Shown here piece after piece: positions 11,380 to 22,339 of a stretch of 64,000 bases of DNA; the first letter of the stretch is position 1, and each line of letters opens with the position of its first letter. The DNA lies in assembly GCA_963575745.1 (NCBI GenBank), contig CAUYUJ010010458.1, positions 62,001-126,000 on the forward strand. The letters run 5' to 3'. The position numbers and the translations under genes are program-made. The notes beneath the pieces were generated by a model. That model saw only the letters and a list, made by a program, of their open reading frames with translations. It did no database searches and had not been told where the DNA came from. The DNA comes from Prorocentrum cordatum (taxonomy: Eukaryota; Sar; Dinophyceae; Prorocentrales; Prorocentraceae).

Positions 11380-12180
11380 ACCGAAAGGTTCCAGTGAGCC
11401 GCTCGCTACACGGCCTACCTTACGGTACCTGGACCTCGGGTTCGGCAAGTGTGGTTATGTACGCTCGTTGGCCGACGTTTTCCTGCATGGACTTCGCTTT
11501 CGACAAGTGTTACAGGTTTCACTGCCGTTTGCAGTTTTGTCGGTGATGAGGTTGCCCCTCTTCACTCTTGCGCAGACATGATGTTTTGGCAGTTTTGCCG
11601 CCTGCTTCACGGTTGTCATCTGGGTGTGCCTGTCGGTCTAATTCGTCTCTGACGGTGCTGTTTGCCTGACTCACACCAAGCGATCGACCTCTGCGTGTTT
11701 ATGGTCGCGCCGCCGCGCCATTTTGGCTGCGCTTACTTGCTGGTCGCCACCGGGATTTCCAACGCCACCGGGTTTGGGAGTACCGGTTCTGGCTCTCCTT
11801 TCTGAGTGGCTGTCCGCTCCCTCGCTTCGCTTGCCTTTCTTCTCCTGCTGCCTAGTCGCGGCCCGACTAGTGTTCAGACGGCTGTCGACCCGCCTCGCGA
11901 GCTTGTTGACCAAAACTATCCCGACCAGCCCATCAAGAAACGATGCCCAGGCGATTTGCGAGGTGATCAGGGAAATGCGGGAGCAAAGAGGGGGACGGCC
12001 GAACCGTGTGAAGGAGAGAGGGGGCGAAGGAGAAAATTGGATGGATGGATGAGGGAGTAGAGAGAGGGAGGATGAATAGGACGAGGAGGACGAGGCGGAG
12101 GGGGAGGGGGAGGAGGAGGAGGAGAAGGGATAGGAGGAGGAAGGAGGAAGAGGAGGAGGAGAGCAAGCAAAAGGGCCAGA
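11380..12180. other. Unassigned region; GGA-rich toward the end
   Basis: No frame here resembles a known protein. The region contains the third CCATTTTGGCT copy (11718-11728) and, from about 12040, a GGA/GAG-rich stretch whose complement is pyrimidine-rich. I see no RNA gene. Confidence 0.4.
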
Positions 12181-12187
12181 GGTCTCT

Positions 12188-12425
12188 TGGATGATTTTCG
12201 GAACCTCTTGGGAAATCTCCTGGGCGTCTTGGGACGTCTTGGGGGTCTCTTGGCGGTCGTGGGGGGCTCTTCGGCGTCTTGGGTGCCTCGGGGGGGCCTC
12301 TTGGGGCCGCTTGGGATTATTTGGGGGGCCTCCTGGGGGCCTCATGGGGCCATATTACGGCCATTTTGGGACCTCTTGGGGCCTCCTGCGCGCTTCTCGG
12401 GGCCATACTGGAGGAGATCGATCAA
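12188..12425 (+). repeat. Degenerate ~15-bp CTTGGGG(C) repeat, copy 1
   Basis: Imperfect repeats with a rough 15-nt period built on GTCTTGGG / CTCTTGGGG / CCTCCTGGGGG. The same family recurs at 14460-14790, 14880-15065, 25030-26060, 50035-50190, 53655-53790, 60715-60915 and 61485-61580. The 15-nt period gives pentapeptide-like frames on the complement (P-K-T-S-Q-like), which I regard as shadows. Confidence 0.6.
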
Positions 12426-12429
12426 ACAA

Positions 12430-13330
12430 GAGGGGAGCTTTGATTAGGCCCCCCCCAAGAAGCCAAAATGTGCCCAAAACCTTAGTAAAACCAATGATTG
12501 TGGCCACCCTCAGGGGCCTGAGAGCGGCAGGCGCAGCATTGGAGGAGGGGGTAACGCGTCCATCCCCACAATTCACACAGATCTTGCGACCTTCCGTCGC
12601 TTCCGTGGAACGGACTGCGACGGGCAGAGGAACGCCCGCGGTGTTCAGCCCAGGGAACGGTGTGAAGGGGAAGAGTGCATCAGGGAGCTAACCCACATGG
12701 GTGGTGGTCGTGAGAACGCTGGCAGAATGCACTCCGACGCTGCGACCTTCCGTCGCTCCCCTGGACGCGATGACCGTGGGCACGAAGCCCTCGTGTCTAA
12801 CCCAACCGCCTCTCTCACCCCCACCGCTCCCATGCCCACTGCGGGACGCCCAATTTCCTTCTCTCCAGGCGCTGTTTCCTCGCCGAGGCCGCTTTGGACG
12901 CTCCGACACCTCGCGGAACACCCTGTCCAGGTCCAGGGGAGGGGGTAGGGGGAGGGATAAAACCCTCCCCGAAGGGGAAGAAGGAGGGGTGGAAGAGGAA
13001 ATTCCCTAAACCACCGACGCCCAGAAGGCTGGTGGGACTTTTCAGAAGTCCGTGGGACTTCCGGGCCTTCTGAGAAGGCACGCCCCTTCTCACTTCCCCC
13101 CCTGGCTCGCCGCCTATCTTGAACAATCGTGGGCGCCTGGGTGTCGGAGCGGGCGGAAAAGGCTGGTCCATTTGGGGGGCGTCTGGGCGTCAAAAGCTGG
13201 TCGCGCCGAAGTTGAGACTTTGGAATTGGGTGGCGGGAGTGAAAACCCCCCGGGATTGCAAGTCTTGGCGAGAGAGAGAGAGAGAGGAGTTTAGGGAACT
13301 ATTGTAGTGGCCTCCTGCCCGTGCCGCCGA
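12430..13330. other. Unassigned GC-rich region
   Basis: Contains a local duplication of the phrase GCGACCTTCCGTCGCTTCC (12588) / GCGACCTTCCGTCGCTCCC (12741) and nearby CGTGAGAACG/GGTGTGAAGG segments. Several frames are open on both strands but none shows a recognisable domain. GA dinucleotides lie at 13270-13287. Confidence 0.35.
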
Positions 13331-13800
13331 TCCGGGGCTCTCCCAGTGTTGTGATTCGACTCTTTCCCTCCTTTCCCCCCTCCTCGCGTCTCTCCCTGCG
13401 TCCCCTCCTTTCCCCGCTTCCCTCCCTTCTGCCCTCTTCCCTTTCCCCCGACTCCCCTCTCCCCTCTCTCCCCCTCTCCCCTTCCCCCCTCACAGTAACG
13501 CCTTTTATTACGTACAAGGTATTCAGCTGCCTGCTGCAGGTCCCGCGACCGTGCCAGTCGAGCGTTTTTGGAAACAGCTGCTCCAATCCATGAGGAGAAT
13601 GACGGCGATGGATGGTGAGGAAGATGTTTTTGGTGATGATGCTGACGATGATGATAGTGATGATGGTCATGTCGATGACGATGGGAGGATCATGAAGACG
13701 AGGAGCAGGAGGAGGGGTGAATCGCATAATGATGGTAATGATGATGATGAGGAGGGTGAGGAGGCCGGGGCGATATGATGATGAGGAGGAGGAGGCGGAG
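13330..13800. repeat. CT-rich tract and GAT/GAG microsatellite
   Basis: Positions 13360-13490 are almost pure C/T (CCCTCCTTTCCCC-type). Positions 13600-13800 are GAT, GATGAT and GAGGAG rich. No gene is visible within them. Confidence 0.6.
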
Positions 13801-13882
13801 AAAGAGGCAGGTTGAGTGTTGCGGGCCTGTTGCCATCGCGGCTTAAGCTTATAAACCTAAGAGGTTGAAGCTCTGTATTCCC

Positions 13883-14434
13883 ATGGCGGCGACGAAGGGA
13901 AAGGCGCCCGCGAAACGAAAAGCCACAGAAGCCTCCAGCGGCACCGCGGTGAACGACCCCGCTGTGATTCGGAGGCCGCACGCAGTGAACGAGAAGGCTG
14001 GATTGGCTAAGCCCATAAATGAGTTGAAAAGGCACCTGCGTGACTCCCTCGTGGGCCATTTGGAAGACTTGCATCTAGTTGCAAAACATGCCCGGCCACA
14101 GCGGGCAAGCGAGGCTGGGAATGCACTGTCGCGACACATAAGTATTACGTATCGCTGCGGATATGACGAGCGGGAGGGGAAGCCGGAAGCAGATTGGAAT
14201 CGAGTGGGTCACAGTTCTCTTGGGAGCCTGGAACACTTAGAACGATGCGTGGCTGCTGCGAATGTGGCCGAACAGGTTTTGCAGAAGAAGAACATGTCGA
14301 GGGTGCTGCGGCGGCCCGATGAAGCAGCCAAGCAGCTCCAGAAGAGTCGGCCAAAAAGTTTGAAAGCGAAGGCAGCTGGCGTGGAGAAAGCGAAGTATCT
14401 AATGGCCTTCGGTCCAACCACCATGCCTGGGTAG
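13883..14434 (+). CDS. Small basic hypothetical protein
   Basis: A 183-codon frame from an ATG at 13883 (the frame is open upstream to a TTG at 13865 but has no earlier ATG) to the TAG at 14432-14434. The N-terminus is Lys/Ala-rich (MAATKGKAPAKRKATEASSG). The middle has a possible amphipathic helix (PINELKRHLRDSLVGHLEDL). The C-terminus is again strongly basic (EAAKQLQKSRPKSLKAKAAG). The composition is balanced and unlike the microsatellite peptides around it, which is why I list it. It has no DVNP or histone-like signature that I can confirm. A nuclear or nucleic-acid-binding role is a guess from charge only. Codon use is less GC-skewed than the neighbours. Confidence 0.4.
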   Translation: MAATKGKAPAKRKATEASSGTAVNDPAVIRRPHAVNEKAGLAKPINELKRHLRDSLVGHLEDLHLVAKHARPQRASEAGNALSRHISITYRCGYDEREGKPEADWNRVGHSSLGSLEHLERCVAAANVAEQVLQKKNMSRVLRRPDEAAKQLQKSRPKSLKAKAAGVEKAKYLMAFGPTTMPG

Positions 14435-14454
14435 TGGACCAGAGTACTCAAGGA

Positions 14455-15080
14455 TGCTTCTTGGAAACTTTTCGGAGGGCTCTCGGGGGGGTCACGGGGA
14501 GCACTGTTGCGGCATTTGGGGGGCATCTTGGGGCTTCCTGGGGGCCTCTTGGGGGCCTCTTTGGGCTTCTGGAGGACGTCTCGGGGGGGTCCGGGGGCGT
14601 CTTGGGGCGGTGAGCTCGAAAGGTCGGTTCGTGTCCTCCTTCTGGGGCCCGTCCCCGCGAGTTTTTGTGGCCCCCGTGGGCCGCTTGGAGGCTTCTTGGC
14701 CCGTCTTGGGGGCGTCTCAGGCCGTCTCGGCGCTTCCTTGGGGGCATCTGCCGTGTTGGGGCGATCTTTGGGGCCTCCCGTTGTGTTTTCGAGCGTCGGG
14801 AAGCCGAAACGGCGAGAACGCCCAAACTCTTTCTTGAAACCTAAAGAAGATCATTGAATGTTGCTGCTTGTGGCCCTCCAGGCAATGCTCTTGGAGGCTT
14901 TTTGGGGCGTCGCGAGGCTATCCTGGGCGTCATATTGCGATATTCCTTGGACTGTCCGGGCGGCCTCCTGGGGCGTTTTCGGCCTGGCGGAGGGCCTTCG
15001 TGGGCCAGGGGGCCGCCCCAGAGACCCGCGCGAAACGCCCCGAGAGCGCCCGAGAGCGCCCAGGAGCACATTGGAAACCG
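14455..15080 (+). repeat. CTTGGGG repeats, copies 2 and 3
   Basis: Two stretches (14460-14790 and 14880-15065) of the degenerate 15-bp G-tract repeat described at 12188. They are separated by a short AT-richer segment at 14800-14875. No gene is recognised. Confidence 0.55.
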
Positions 15081-16490
15081 GTGGTCTGGGCCTTTAAGAA
15101 ACCACACTCCTGCCTGCAGCAGCTGCATGAGCCTTGGGGCATTCCACTTCGCGCCAAGGCACGGTGGCGGATATTCAATCGTGGAAGGACAGCGTCGCCA
15201 AGGCTCGGGCTGCCTTAGGCTTGCCGGGCAACGCGAGCTTTGCAAAAGGGACACCCTTGTACAATAAGGCGAGGGAGTTCCATGACGCGGCGAAGGAGCG
15301 CGCTCGTGCGTGAGGGAGCCGAGGCCCTTTGTCAAACGTGAGCAGAGGGTCGTCGCGACACCGCTCTGCGGCTGGAGCGACGCCCGCGCTTGGCGACAGG
15401 GGCACGCTCCGACAGAGCGCTGGCACGGCTGCCGCGATGCCGTTTTCGGTCGGAGCGACGCCGCGTTTGATTGGAGCGGCGTTGTGTTTGGTGAGCGTGC
15501 GTTGTAGCCATTGCGTTCGCCTTCGACTGAGTTGCCGCGCGGTCTCGCGCGAAGAAGCTGCTGTGATTGCGGCGGCAACGCCAAAAGGGGCGGCATTGTC
15601 GCGCCCATATTGCCAGTGTCGTCATGGCGGGTCGTGGATAGAAAAGGGAAGGGGGCACGAACGAGCGCGGTGCGAGCGAGGGAGAGGAGGGGCAGGAAGA
15701 GGAGGAGGAGGAGGAAAATGAGGAGGAGGGAAAGGAAAAGGTGGAGGAGAAGGAGGAGGACAGTGGGAGGAGGGGTGAGTAGGATAGGTAAGGAGCGATG
15801 TGGAGGGCGAGGGAAGACAGGGCAGGTGGAGGAGGGATGGCGTCTTTCGCCGTGGTCATTCGTCCCCGTCGGTCGTCATCCATCGTTGTCGTCGTTGTCG
15901 TCGCCGTCTTCTACGGTCGTCGGTCGTCGAGCGCCGTCGCCGACGTGCTCTCTCGCGCGCGCGCCTCCCCCCGAAATTGAGCAGGGGGAGGAGGAAGGGT
16001 TGGAAGGCGAGATGAGGATGAGGATGGCGCTGTCGATGACGATGGCCGATGGCGCTGGTGATGGTGACGATGATGATGATGGTTATGGTGATGATGATGC
16101 CGATGGCGATGGCGATGACGATTGTGACGATGGTGATATGATGATGAAGAAGAAGTGGATGACGATCACGATGATAATCGGGTGGGGGAATAAGGGGGAG
16201 GAATTCGGAACTCGGAACTCGGGGATCCGCGAGAGACCGTCACTCAGGACGGCACTGCCGGGGGTGTGCAAGACACGTTATTCTTGCAGACCAGAGAGGC
16301 CCTATGAAGGGCCTCAAAAATGAGTTCGGTAATCTACTCCCGATATGGAATCTGAGTGCCAGCCTGATTCGGCACCAGCGTGACCTAACACTGCTGCACA
16401 AGAACGAACCTCCATCCCCAATCCTCTCATACAAACATCCTCCAATCATCCCAACATCCCAATACACAACACAAACAATGACAAAAAGAA
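15080..16490. other. Unassigned region with GGA, GTC and GAT microsatellites
   Basis: Positions 15080-15600 contain no recognisable gene. GGA-rich sequence spans 15670-15780, GTCGTC/CGTCGT runs lie near 15860-15935, and GATGATGAT-rich sequence spans 16005-16175. The last 150 bp before 16495 are A/C-rich (ACACAACACAAAC) and may be the 3' untranslated tail of the LINE that ends there on the minus strand. Confidence 0.45.
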
Positions 16491-16494
16491 GCTA

Positions 16495-17000
16495 GCATGC
16501 TCCTGTTCCATCATCCGTGGCAGCCTTGAACCACCTGTGGAGGTCAGCCTGGACTTTCTCCCTGGACGAGGTTGGTGGCGGCAGCTCGGGAGGTGGCCCG
16601 AACAGATTCAAACTAAAAATGGGAAGTCGCTTTCTTTCGGCCACTCTCTCCCTGCGCCGACGCACCGCCTCGGCTCTGTTGGACGCAATCCTTGCCAGGA
16701 CAGCCTCGGACAAGGGAATGGGAAGGGGTGGTGGAGGAGCAGAGGGAACACTACGCAGGTCTGAAACCCCGTGGAAGCTCCCTGGAGTCTCTGGAATGGG
16801 CTCTCTTGCAAACGACATGGCGATGGAGTGCGTGTCCTGATAATTCCCACGACCATCACACACTTCCTCATCTTCGCCAATGATAGACCTAATCCTAGCG
16901 TAAGTTGACTGCTTCCTATCGGATATTGGCACTGCAAAGTCTTGGCTCAGACCTGGAGCCTCTGAGACTAGTGAAGCCGTGGAAACGGAGAAAAAAACTG
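16495..17000 (-). pseudogene. Basic C-terminus of the LINE with RPA32-binding-like motif
   Basis: The final frame ends at the stop 16492-16494. It contains a proline run (PSAPPPPLPIP) followed by LARIASNRAEAVRRRRERVA (about 16639-16698), a highly basic predicted helix. Its spacing (R-I-x-x-N-R-x-x-A-x-x-R-R) resembles the helix by which UNG2, XPA, TIPIN and SMARCAL1 bind the RPA32 C-terminal domain. The tail is SREKVQADLHRWFKAATDDG. A simpler reading is a nuclear-localisation or nucleic-acid-binding tail. Confidence 0.5.
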
Positions 17001-17039
17001 AGCAGCTCACACTGATCATTGTCATTCTCCTCACAAAGC

Positions 17040-18250
17040 TGAATATTAGGGAGAACCGTGTCCAGCATGGCTCGAGATATAACAGTACACAATGTTGGAG
17101 GGTACACTTGTTTCCTGGAAGTACGGAAGGAGCCGTCAGTCTTCTTGCCCAACAACATTGCATGGGCTCTAGGACCGTGGCTACACTTCCCTCCTCCTGG
17201 GGTGGATGTCATTAGCATGGGTAACGACTGCATTCTGACAGCCAGAATTCCTGTCGGTGCTCCTACCCTCCTGGCCAAACTCACACTGATCAAACTCCGT
17301 AAACGAGCAAGCGGAAGCAGAAACAAGGGCCTTAGCGGGGCGGAAGGACCACGATGGGACTGCTCTTGGCTCCCAGGAGGGTGACGCTGGATGTTCGACC
17401 CACCCAGCAGCACCAACACATGCCGCCACACATAGTAATTCAACGATGGCCATATATGAATCATTCGCTACCTGAACTTGGAGTCTCTGCCTGGGGGATA
17501 AAGCCGCCAGCCCCCATGGAGCCTTCCAGGACCTCAGCGGAGGAGTGACCCCTTTCCACCTAGACGCGGAGAATGTTTCACATGGGGGGCCCCCCTCCTA
17601 CTACAGCAACTCTACCTGCTTTAATGTGAGCAGCCCAGAGCTCAACAGTAGATGGCCTACTAATGTCTCCAACATCAGAGCCTAATAAAATGTCTATGGA
17701 CAGGACACGTATCTCAACATCAGGCAGCACGAGCCCCAACGCAGCTTCTACGGCACATTGAATGTCACCAACACGCCGTTGGCCACAAAACAAATGAGCA
17801 ATAAAAACGGATCGGTGATGCAGTCTGCGAGGTACTATAGAAGCAAGCCTACCCGTATATTCGTTCCTCTCATATGGCCAATCTAGAAGGATGCCGTCTA
17901 CAGATCCTGGAGCAGGGGGGCCATCTGCCTTCATCTGATCTAGGGCCTTCCTAGACCAGCCAGTAACATCCAGAAGAACATTCTGCAAGAACTGCTGTGC
18001 CTGCGACCGAGTACACATAGCATTGAGGCCCCTGGCTGCAGGATGGACCGGGCCTGAGGCTATGCATGACGGAATTGAGGCATGTGAGGATGAATATCCC
18101 TTCTGAAAGGCCAGCTTGTTTTCCTGCTTTTCTTTCTCAGCAAGCTTCATCAACACTTCTGGCGTGTGAGGAGGAACCTGCGTTACATGAAAAAAACCAT
18201 GCAAATCGGGCGCCAGGTCGTAACATGTCTGACCAGCAGCGCTCTCGATT
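17040..18250 (-). pseudogene. Cytosine-C5-methyltransferase-like domain carried by the LINE
   Basis: VFIAHLFCGQRRVGDIQ (about 17766-17816) resembles SAM-binding motif I (F-x-G). VRVLSIDI supplies the acidic motif II. GRVAVVGGGPP runs into motif IV, but a one-base shift at about 17583 separates PP from CETFSASRWKG in the next frame. The PPC of cytosine-C5 methyltransferases is therefore present in the DNA but not in one frame. Downstream, FTEFDQCEFGQ, GILAVRMQSLPML, GGGKCSHGPRAHAMLLG and YPPTLCTVISRAML continue the domain across another shift near 17290. Cytosine methyltransferases inside dinoflagellate retrotransposons have been reported (from memory). This placement after RT and a zinc finger would let an active element methylate its own new DNA. 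Confidence 0.6.
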
Positions 18251-18251
18251 C

Positions 18252-18512
18252 TTACATTCTTAAACAAGCCATGCATTTATTCTCACCGACATGTCTCCGA
18301 GCAATGCCTGATAGAGTAGTACGGTTAGCCCAAATGTGGGCGTCCGAAGAGGGTATTTCTTCAGTGACAAAGTCGCAAAAATGACACTTGCAACACTTAC
18401 GCGCAACAGGTTCGTGCAAGTCTCTGGCAGACGGAAGGCCTTCACTTTTCATCATGTTCAGGAGACGCTTCTCCCATCTGGAACCTTTGCAGATCTCGCC
18501 TTGCCTTAGCAA
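18252..18512 (-). pseudogene. Zinc-finger segment after the RT
   Basis: The frame reads RWEKRLLNMMKSEG, then ARKCCKCHFCDFVTEEIPSS, DAHIWANRTTLSGIARRHVG and ENKCMACL. This gives CxxC, a His-spaced centre and CxxC, the pattern expected for the finger that follows RT in dinoflagellate LINEs. It overlaps the end of the preceding RT frame (shift near 18460) and hands over to the frame carrying NVRIESAAGQTCYDLAPDLH near 18250. It likely helped bind target DNA or template RNA. Confidence 0.55.
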
Positions 18513-20910
18513 CTACCGCCTTAGTAACTTCCTGAATAGCACGCAACCAAGACCCCCTGGACGCTTGCACTTTCTTAACCCAGGCCCCCGAGTCAGAGGA
18601 AGACAGGGGCATGTCCTGGAAAGCATGCTGAGACGATCTTAGCCAGGAAAAATCGCCCAGGATCTGATGCAACCATGAATTTTGTTTAGCCCTTGCGTTA
18701 GCCTGAATGTACTCAGCATGCAATAGAGCCAGAAGAGGAATAGGAGCAGCTGCCAGGACCTGTCCAAATAATCGAAGCCGAGCCGCCCGTAGCACCACAG
18801 CCACCACAGGCCTTAGTGCAGCGGACACGACGTCATCGTCTGTAGGGCCTCCAGCCTCAAAGCACGGCAATCGCAGCACACGCCTATATCTTCGTACATA
18901 GTGTGAACGCACTCTATTCAAGTCACTGCTAAACAAATTGTACCATGTACCTGCACCGTACAACGCAGAATTCATGACAAGGGAATCGGTAAATATTAAT
19001 TTAGGTACGATAGATGCATTGGTAGCCCTCTTGAAGGCTTTGCTTAGCACTGATAGCTGCATTCGAGATTCAGCTTCGCGGTGCACAAGCCCAGGACCCA
19101 ATAACGCACGATCAGCAATAACAGAACCTAAATGTATTGCAGTGCGAACAACATGTATGGCCCCACCTACAAACATGGACCTCACAGGATAAACCTTTCC
19201 CAATGAATGAAACACATGGCGTCGAAACTTGGCGGGCCCAGGGCCAGACAATTGCAACATCAACTCCAATCTTCAAATGCGGCACCAAGCCAACACACGC
19301 GTATGAGTTGACAGCAATTCTGCAGAAGTCTTCCAGACTCTCCTCAATCACTGGTATCGGCGCGAGCAATGCATATAGAGAGCCATTTGCATACACCATA
19401 CCAGGAAGCATAGCTTCTGCGCCAGCTGCTGGAGTGTCTTCAAAAATATTGCTGGATGGCACAGAGAATGAAAAGGTTCGCCCAATCTCCTTGAGCTCCC
19501 TAGCTATGTTGTTTGTGACCTCAGCTATTATGAACAGGAACAAAGCATCCCCAAACGGGGTCTCTGGCCTGGTACCTCTAAACGTAACAGCAATACGCGT
19601 AGCTCCAGGAAACTGAAACCATCCAAACCTATCCTCCACCATAGCTTTGAAATGATCATACACATCCTGATTGTGTAACGAAGGCAGCTCTTGCAATCGT
19701 TGCGCCAGGAGCGGGAGATATGATGCAGGAAGGCCAGCTTGCTCCAAAAGAGAGGTGAGGGATTCTGGGGAAACATCTGTCTTGATGACCAACTCTCGGA
19801 TAGCCATGTAGTAGGCACTCATGACGTCCACAAAAAGAAAGCAGAGACAGAGGCCAGCCGCTTGCGCATATCTCTGTAGCACACGCGTAGCAAGCAGCGC
19901 CAGCTGTGTGCCTCGACCAGGCACTCCAGCATACTGATGGGAGCCTACCGCAGACTGCATCGCCGGTATAAGCTTTCTTCTCAGACATGCATCGTATTTG
20001 TTGCCAATGTGTGACGCCACAAGTATAGATCTAGATGCACTAGGGGTATACACGGAACCACGAGCTTTGGGGATACGGGGTAAGTCTCCACCTTTCCATT
20101 GCAACAGTTCCGATATAAGTAATGCTGATTTGACAATGAGCGGGTAGAAGGCGACAGCCAATGAATCAGCGCAAGCGTGCACAAACTTGCCATGTAGGCC
20201 ATCAGCACCACCTGCACTGCTTCTAGTGAGCCGCAACTCTCTGCGGAAATCCTGCAACGTAGGTACACATGCATGCTTGCGAGATACCACATCTGCAGGA
20301 ACACACCGATCTTGAAATATTATCAGAAGAGGCCGGCTCGATCTTGGCGGCCATTTCCTGTGCAGCAAAGTGCTCAAGCCAAAGCTCGTTGGCCTCCTGC
20401 ACAGATGCAACAGGGTGTCCATCTGGCCCCTGGACGGCTGGCAAAACCTTCGATTGACGGTGCTTTTTGCCAGCAGCTCCTAGACGACGCAAAGCTGCGA
20501 ATGCGTCCCCGAACTCTCTATTCGGCCAAAGATCCCCAATGGACTGCGCCACTTCATTCAACTTCTCATCCACTTCGGCCCTGGACCTAGTGTGAGCCGC
20601 CCGATTCAAGGGACCCAACAGTAAATACTGAAAAGCCTGAACCCTAAGATGCAGCATGCGGCACAATAGCGCCAGCCCAGACCAAGACTTAGGGCCAGTA
20701 AGGCCCTTCACCGTAGCTCGAATATCCCCAAGAAACGAATGCCAGCGATACCTCAAGACAGGTTTCCAAAGTACCCGACGCTCCCAAGTATAATTCAAAG
20801 AAAATAAGACACCAAGCAGAGCCTGCACACTGTCACGAGCCTGTTGCCCCACCCGACCTGCGGATGCCAGCAAAGCCAGGTGCTGCTCGGGTATCTCATC
20901 ATCCTCAACT
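18442..20910 (-). pseudogene. Reverse transcriptase domain of the LINE; catalytic YxDD lost
   Basis: Sense is spread over three frames joined near 20320 and 19262. Recognisable pieces are WKGGDLPRIPKA, motif A CFLFVDVMSAYY (about 19806-19843), motif B FRGTRPETPFGDALF (about 19539-19583), and motif C, which reads VYANGSLYALL. The YANG codons are at 19382-19393, so both catalytic aspartates of the usual F/Y-x-D-D are replaced by Asn and Gly. Thumb and connection sequence follow (ELMLQLSGPGPAKFRRHVFH, LYGAGTWYNLF, SHYVRRYRRVLRLPCF). The enzyme could not polymerise DNA in this form. Confidence 0.85.
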
Positions 20911-22032
20911 GCATGGCCCGTGCGTCTTGACAGTACACCACGCTTTGAACACTACACCGAGCCAGAGTCTCGCAACAGAGTAACGGACCTGTCGCAAGGC
21001 ACGGCGGTGAGTGCGCACAGCTCGAAATGCCTCCTTGACACAACTGGACGATTCAGTCTTGTCAGCATCAATGTTGACAAAGCACTGCTCCATTCCTTCT
21101 CTAACATAAGCAGAGACCAGAGCACAGTGCTCAGTAGGAGGTACGTGCCACGGCGGTGCCGGGCAGGCCAACATATGCTGGTAAAAATTCGCAATGCGGC
21201 CAGGATCACGAATCAACTTAGGGTCCAGAGGAGGTTTCCTAGTAAACAGAGCCTTTGATGCCCGTATCTGAGGAACTGGAAGTCGAATAGTAAGCTGGAC
21301 CAGGAGATGATCTGGCTTGGACAAAGTTAACTCTAGATCATGATTCACTCTAGACCCCGATACATGAGGAAGGCAGCAAATAGGTACAGCCACGTAATCA
21401 ATACGCCTAGTTGGGAACAACGCTCCAGGAGGAACCCATGTCTTATGATCAAACGCAGGTCCCAGGAACGCACACGGAACGCAGAGTTTGAGGTCCCGCA
21501 GAAACTTGTGGAAACACGAACCACAGAAATTCTCAAATTCGGCCCCTACAGATCCAACAGATGAGGAGACCGTCGTTCCCAAAGTGGCGTTGGCATCCAG
21601 GAGCCAAAATAAGTAATCTGCTTTGTCAGCAGCTCTGCGGACAGAACATGTAGCAGACTTCCACCAAGCTTGGATATCTGAGGCCGACTGCCCAGAGTGG
21701 GGGGCATGCGCCACGCAAAAAGTAACGCTGAGCGATGCCACGGCCAAATTCACAATGAGCAACGTCGGGATAGCCTCAACCACTGTAAGTCTCTGCCTAG
21801 AAATCGCCGTGGCAGGCCTTCCTGGAACTAGCTGGAGGCCGCGACGTAACCAGAGAGAGCACCCATGAGATCCTGAATCATGCCGAGGTCCATGCAATAC
21901 GAGATAGGAGCCTATGTTGGCCCAACCTGGAAAAGACATCCTGGTCTCTGCAGTTCCAACAATACCCAGACCTTGGATTTTGAACTGCTCAGCAAGTAGC
22001 CTTGGGCGTCCTGAAATAAACGCACCAACCAT
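20905..22032 (-). pseudogene. APE/EEP-type endonuclease domain of the LINE
   Basis: An uninterrupted 375-codon frame from ATG 22032. Expected catalytic elements are visible: the glutamate in GIVGTAETRM (about 21937-21965), Asp-x-Asn in WLLDANATLG (about 21578-21605), HKTWVPPG followed by RRIDYVAVP (about 21391-21440), and a C-terminal PDHLLVQL for the last His. The domain would nick target DNA to prime reverse transcription. It is the best-preserved domain of the element. The frame ends at TGA codons near 20905, and the sense (EDDEIPEQHLALLASAG) continues one frame over. Confidence 0.8.
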
Positions 22033-22339
22033 TATTTTTCTTTAGACTATCCTGCAGGGTAAGGACATTGGCGAAAGCCATACATATTTGCAGGCAGGGA
22101 GTGCTCTCCATATCCTGGCAGTGCTCATGCTGCGGAAAAAGATCAGGTACATTGCTGACGTTAGCAACGAGCGGAGGGCACACACGCATCCCATCAGGAT
22201 CCCAAGTCATAAGACCCCCATGCTTGAATTCAGGATATCGGGCTCGCAAGTCACCCTGAAGCATCTCTAACCAAGCCCATTTAGCCGAGACCAGATCCTG
22301 TAAAATGGGGCTCCATGGGCACTCCTCGGGGCCTTGAAC

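Noticed and set aside
13883-14434. Histone H1 or DVNP gene
   Set aside because: Only the Lys/Ala-rich N-terminus is reminiscent; the remainder lacks the expected composition and motifs, so it is kept as a basic hypothetical protein.
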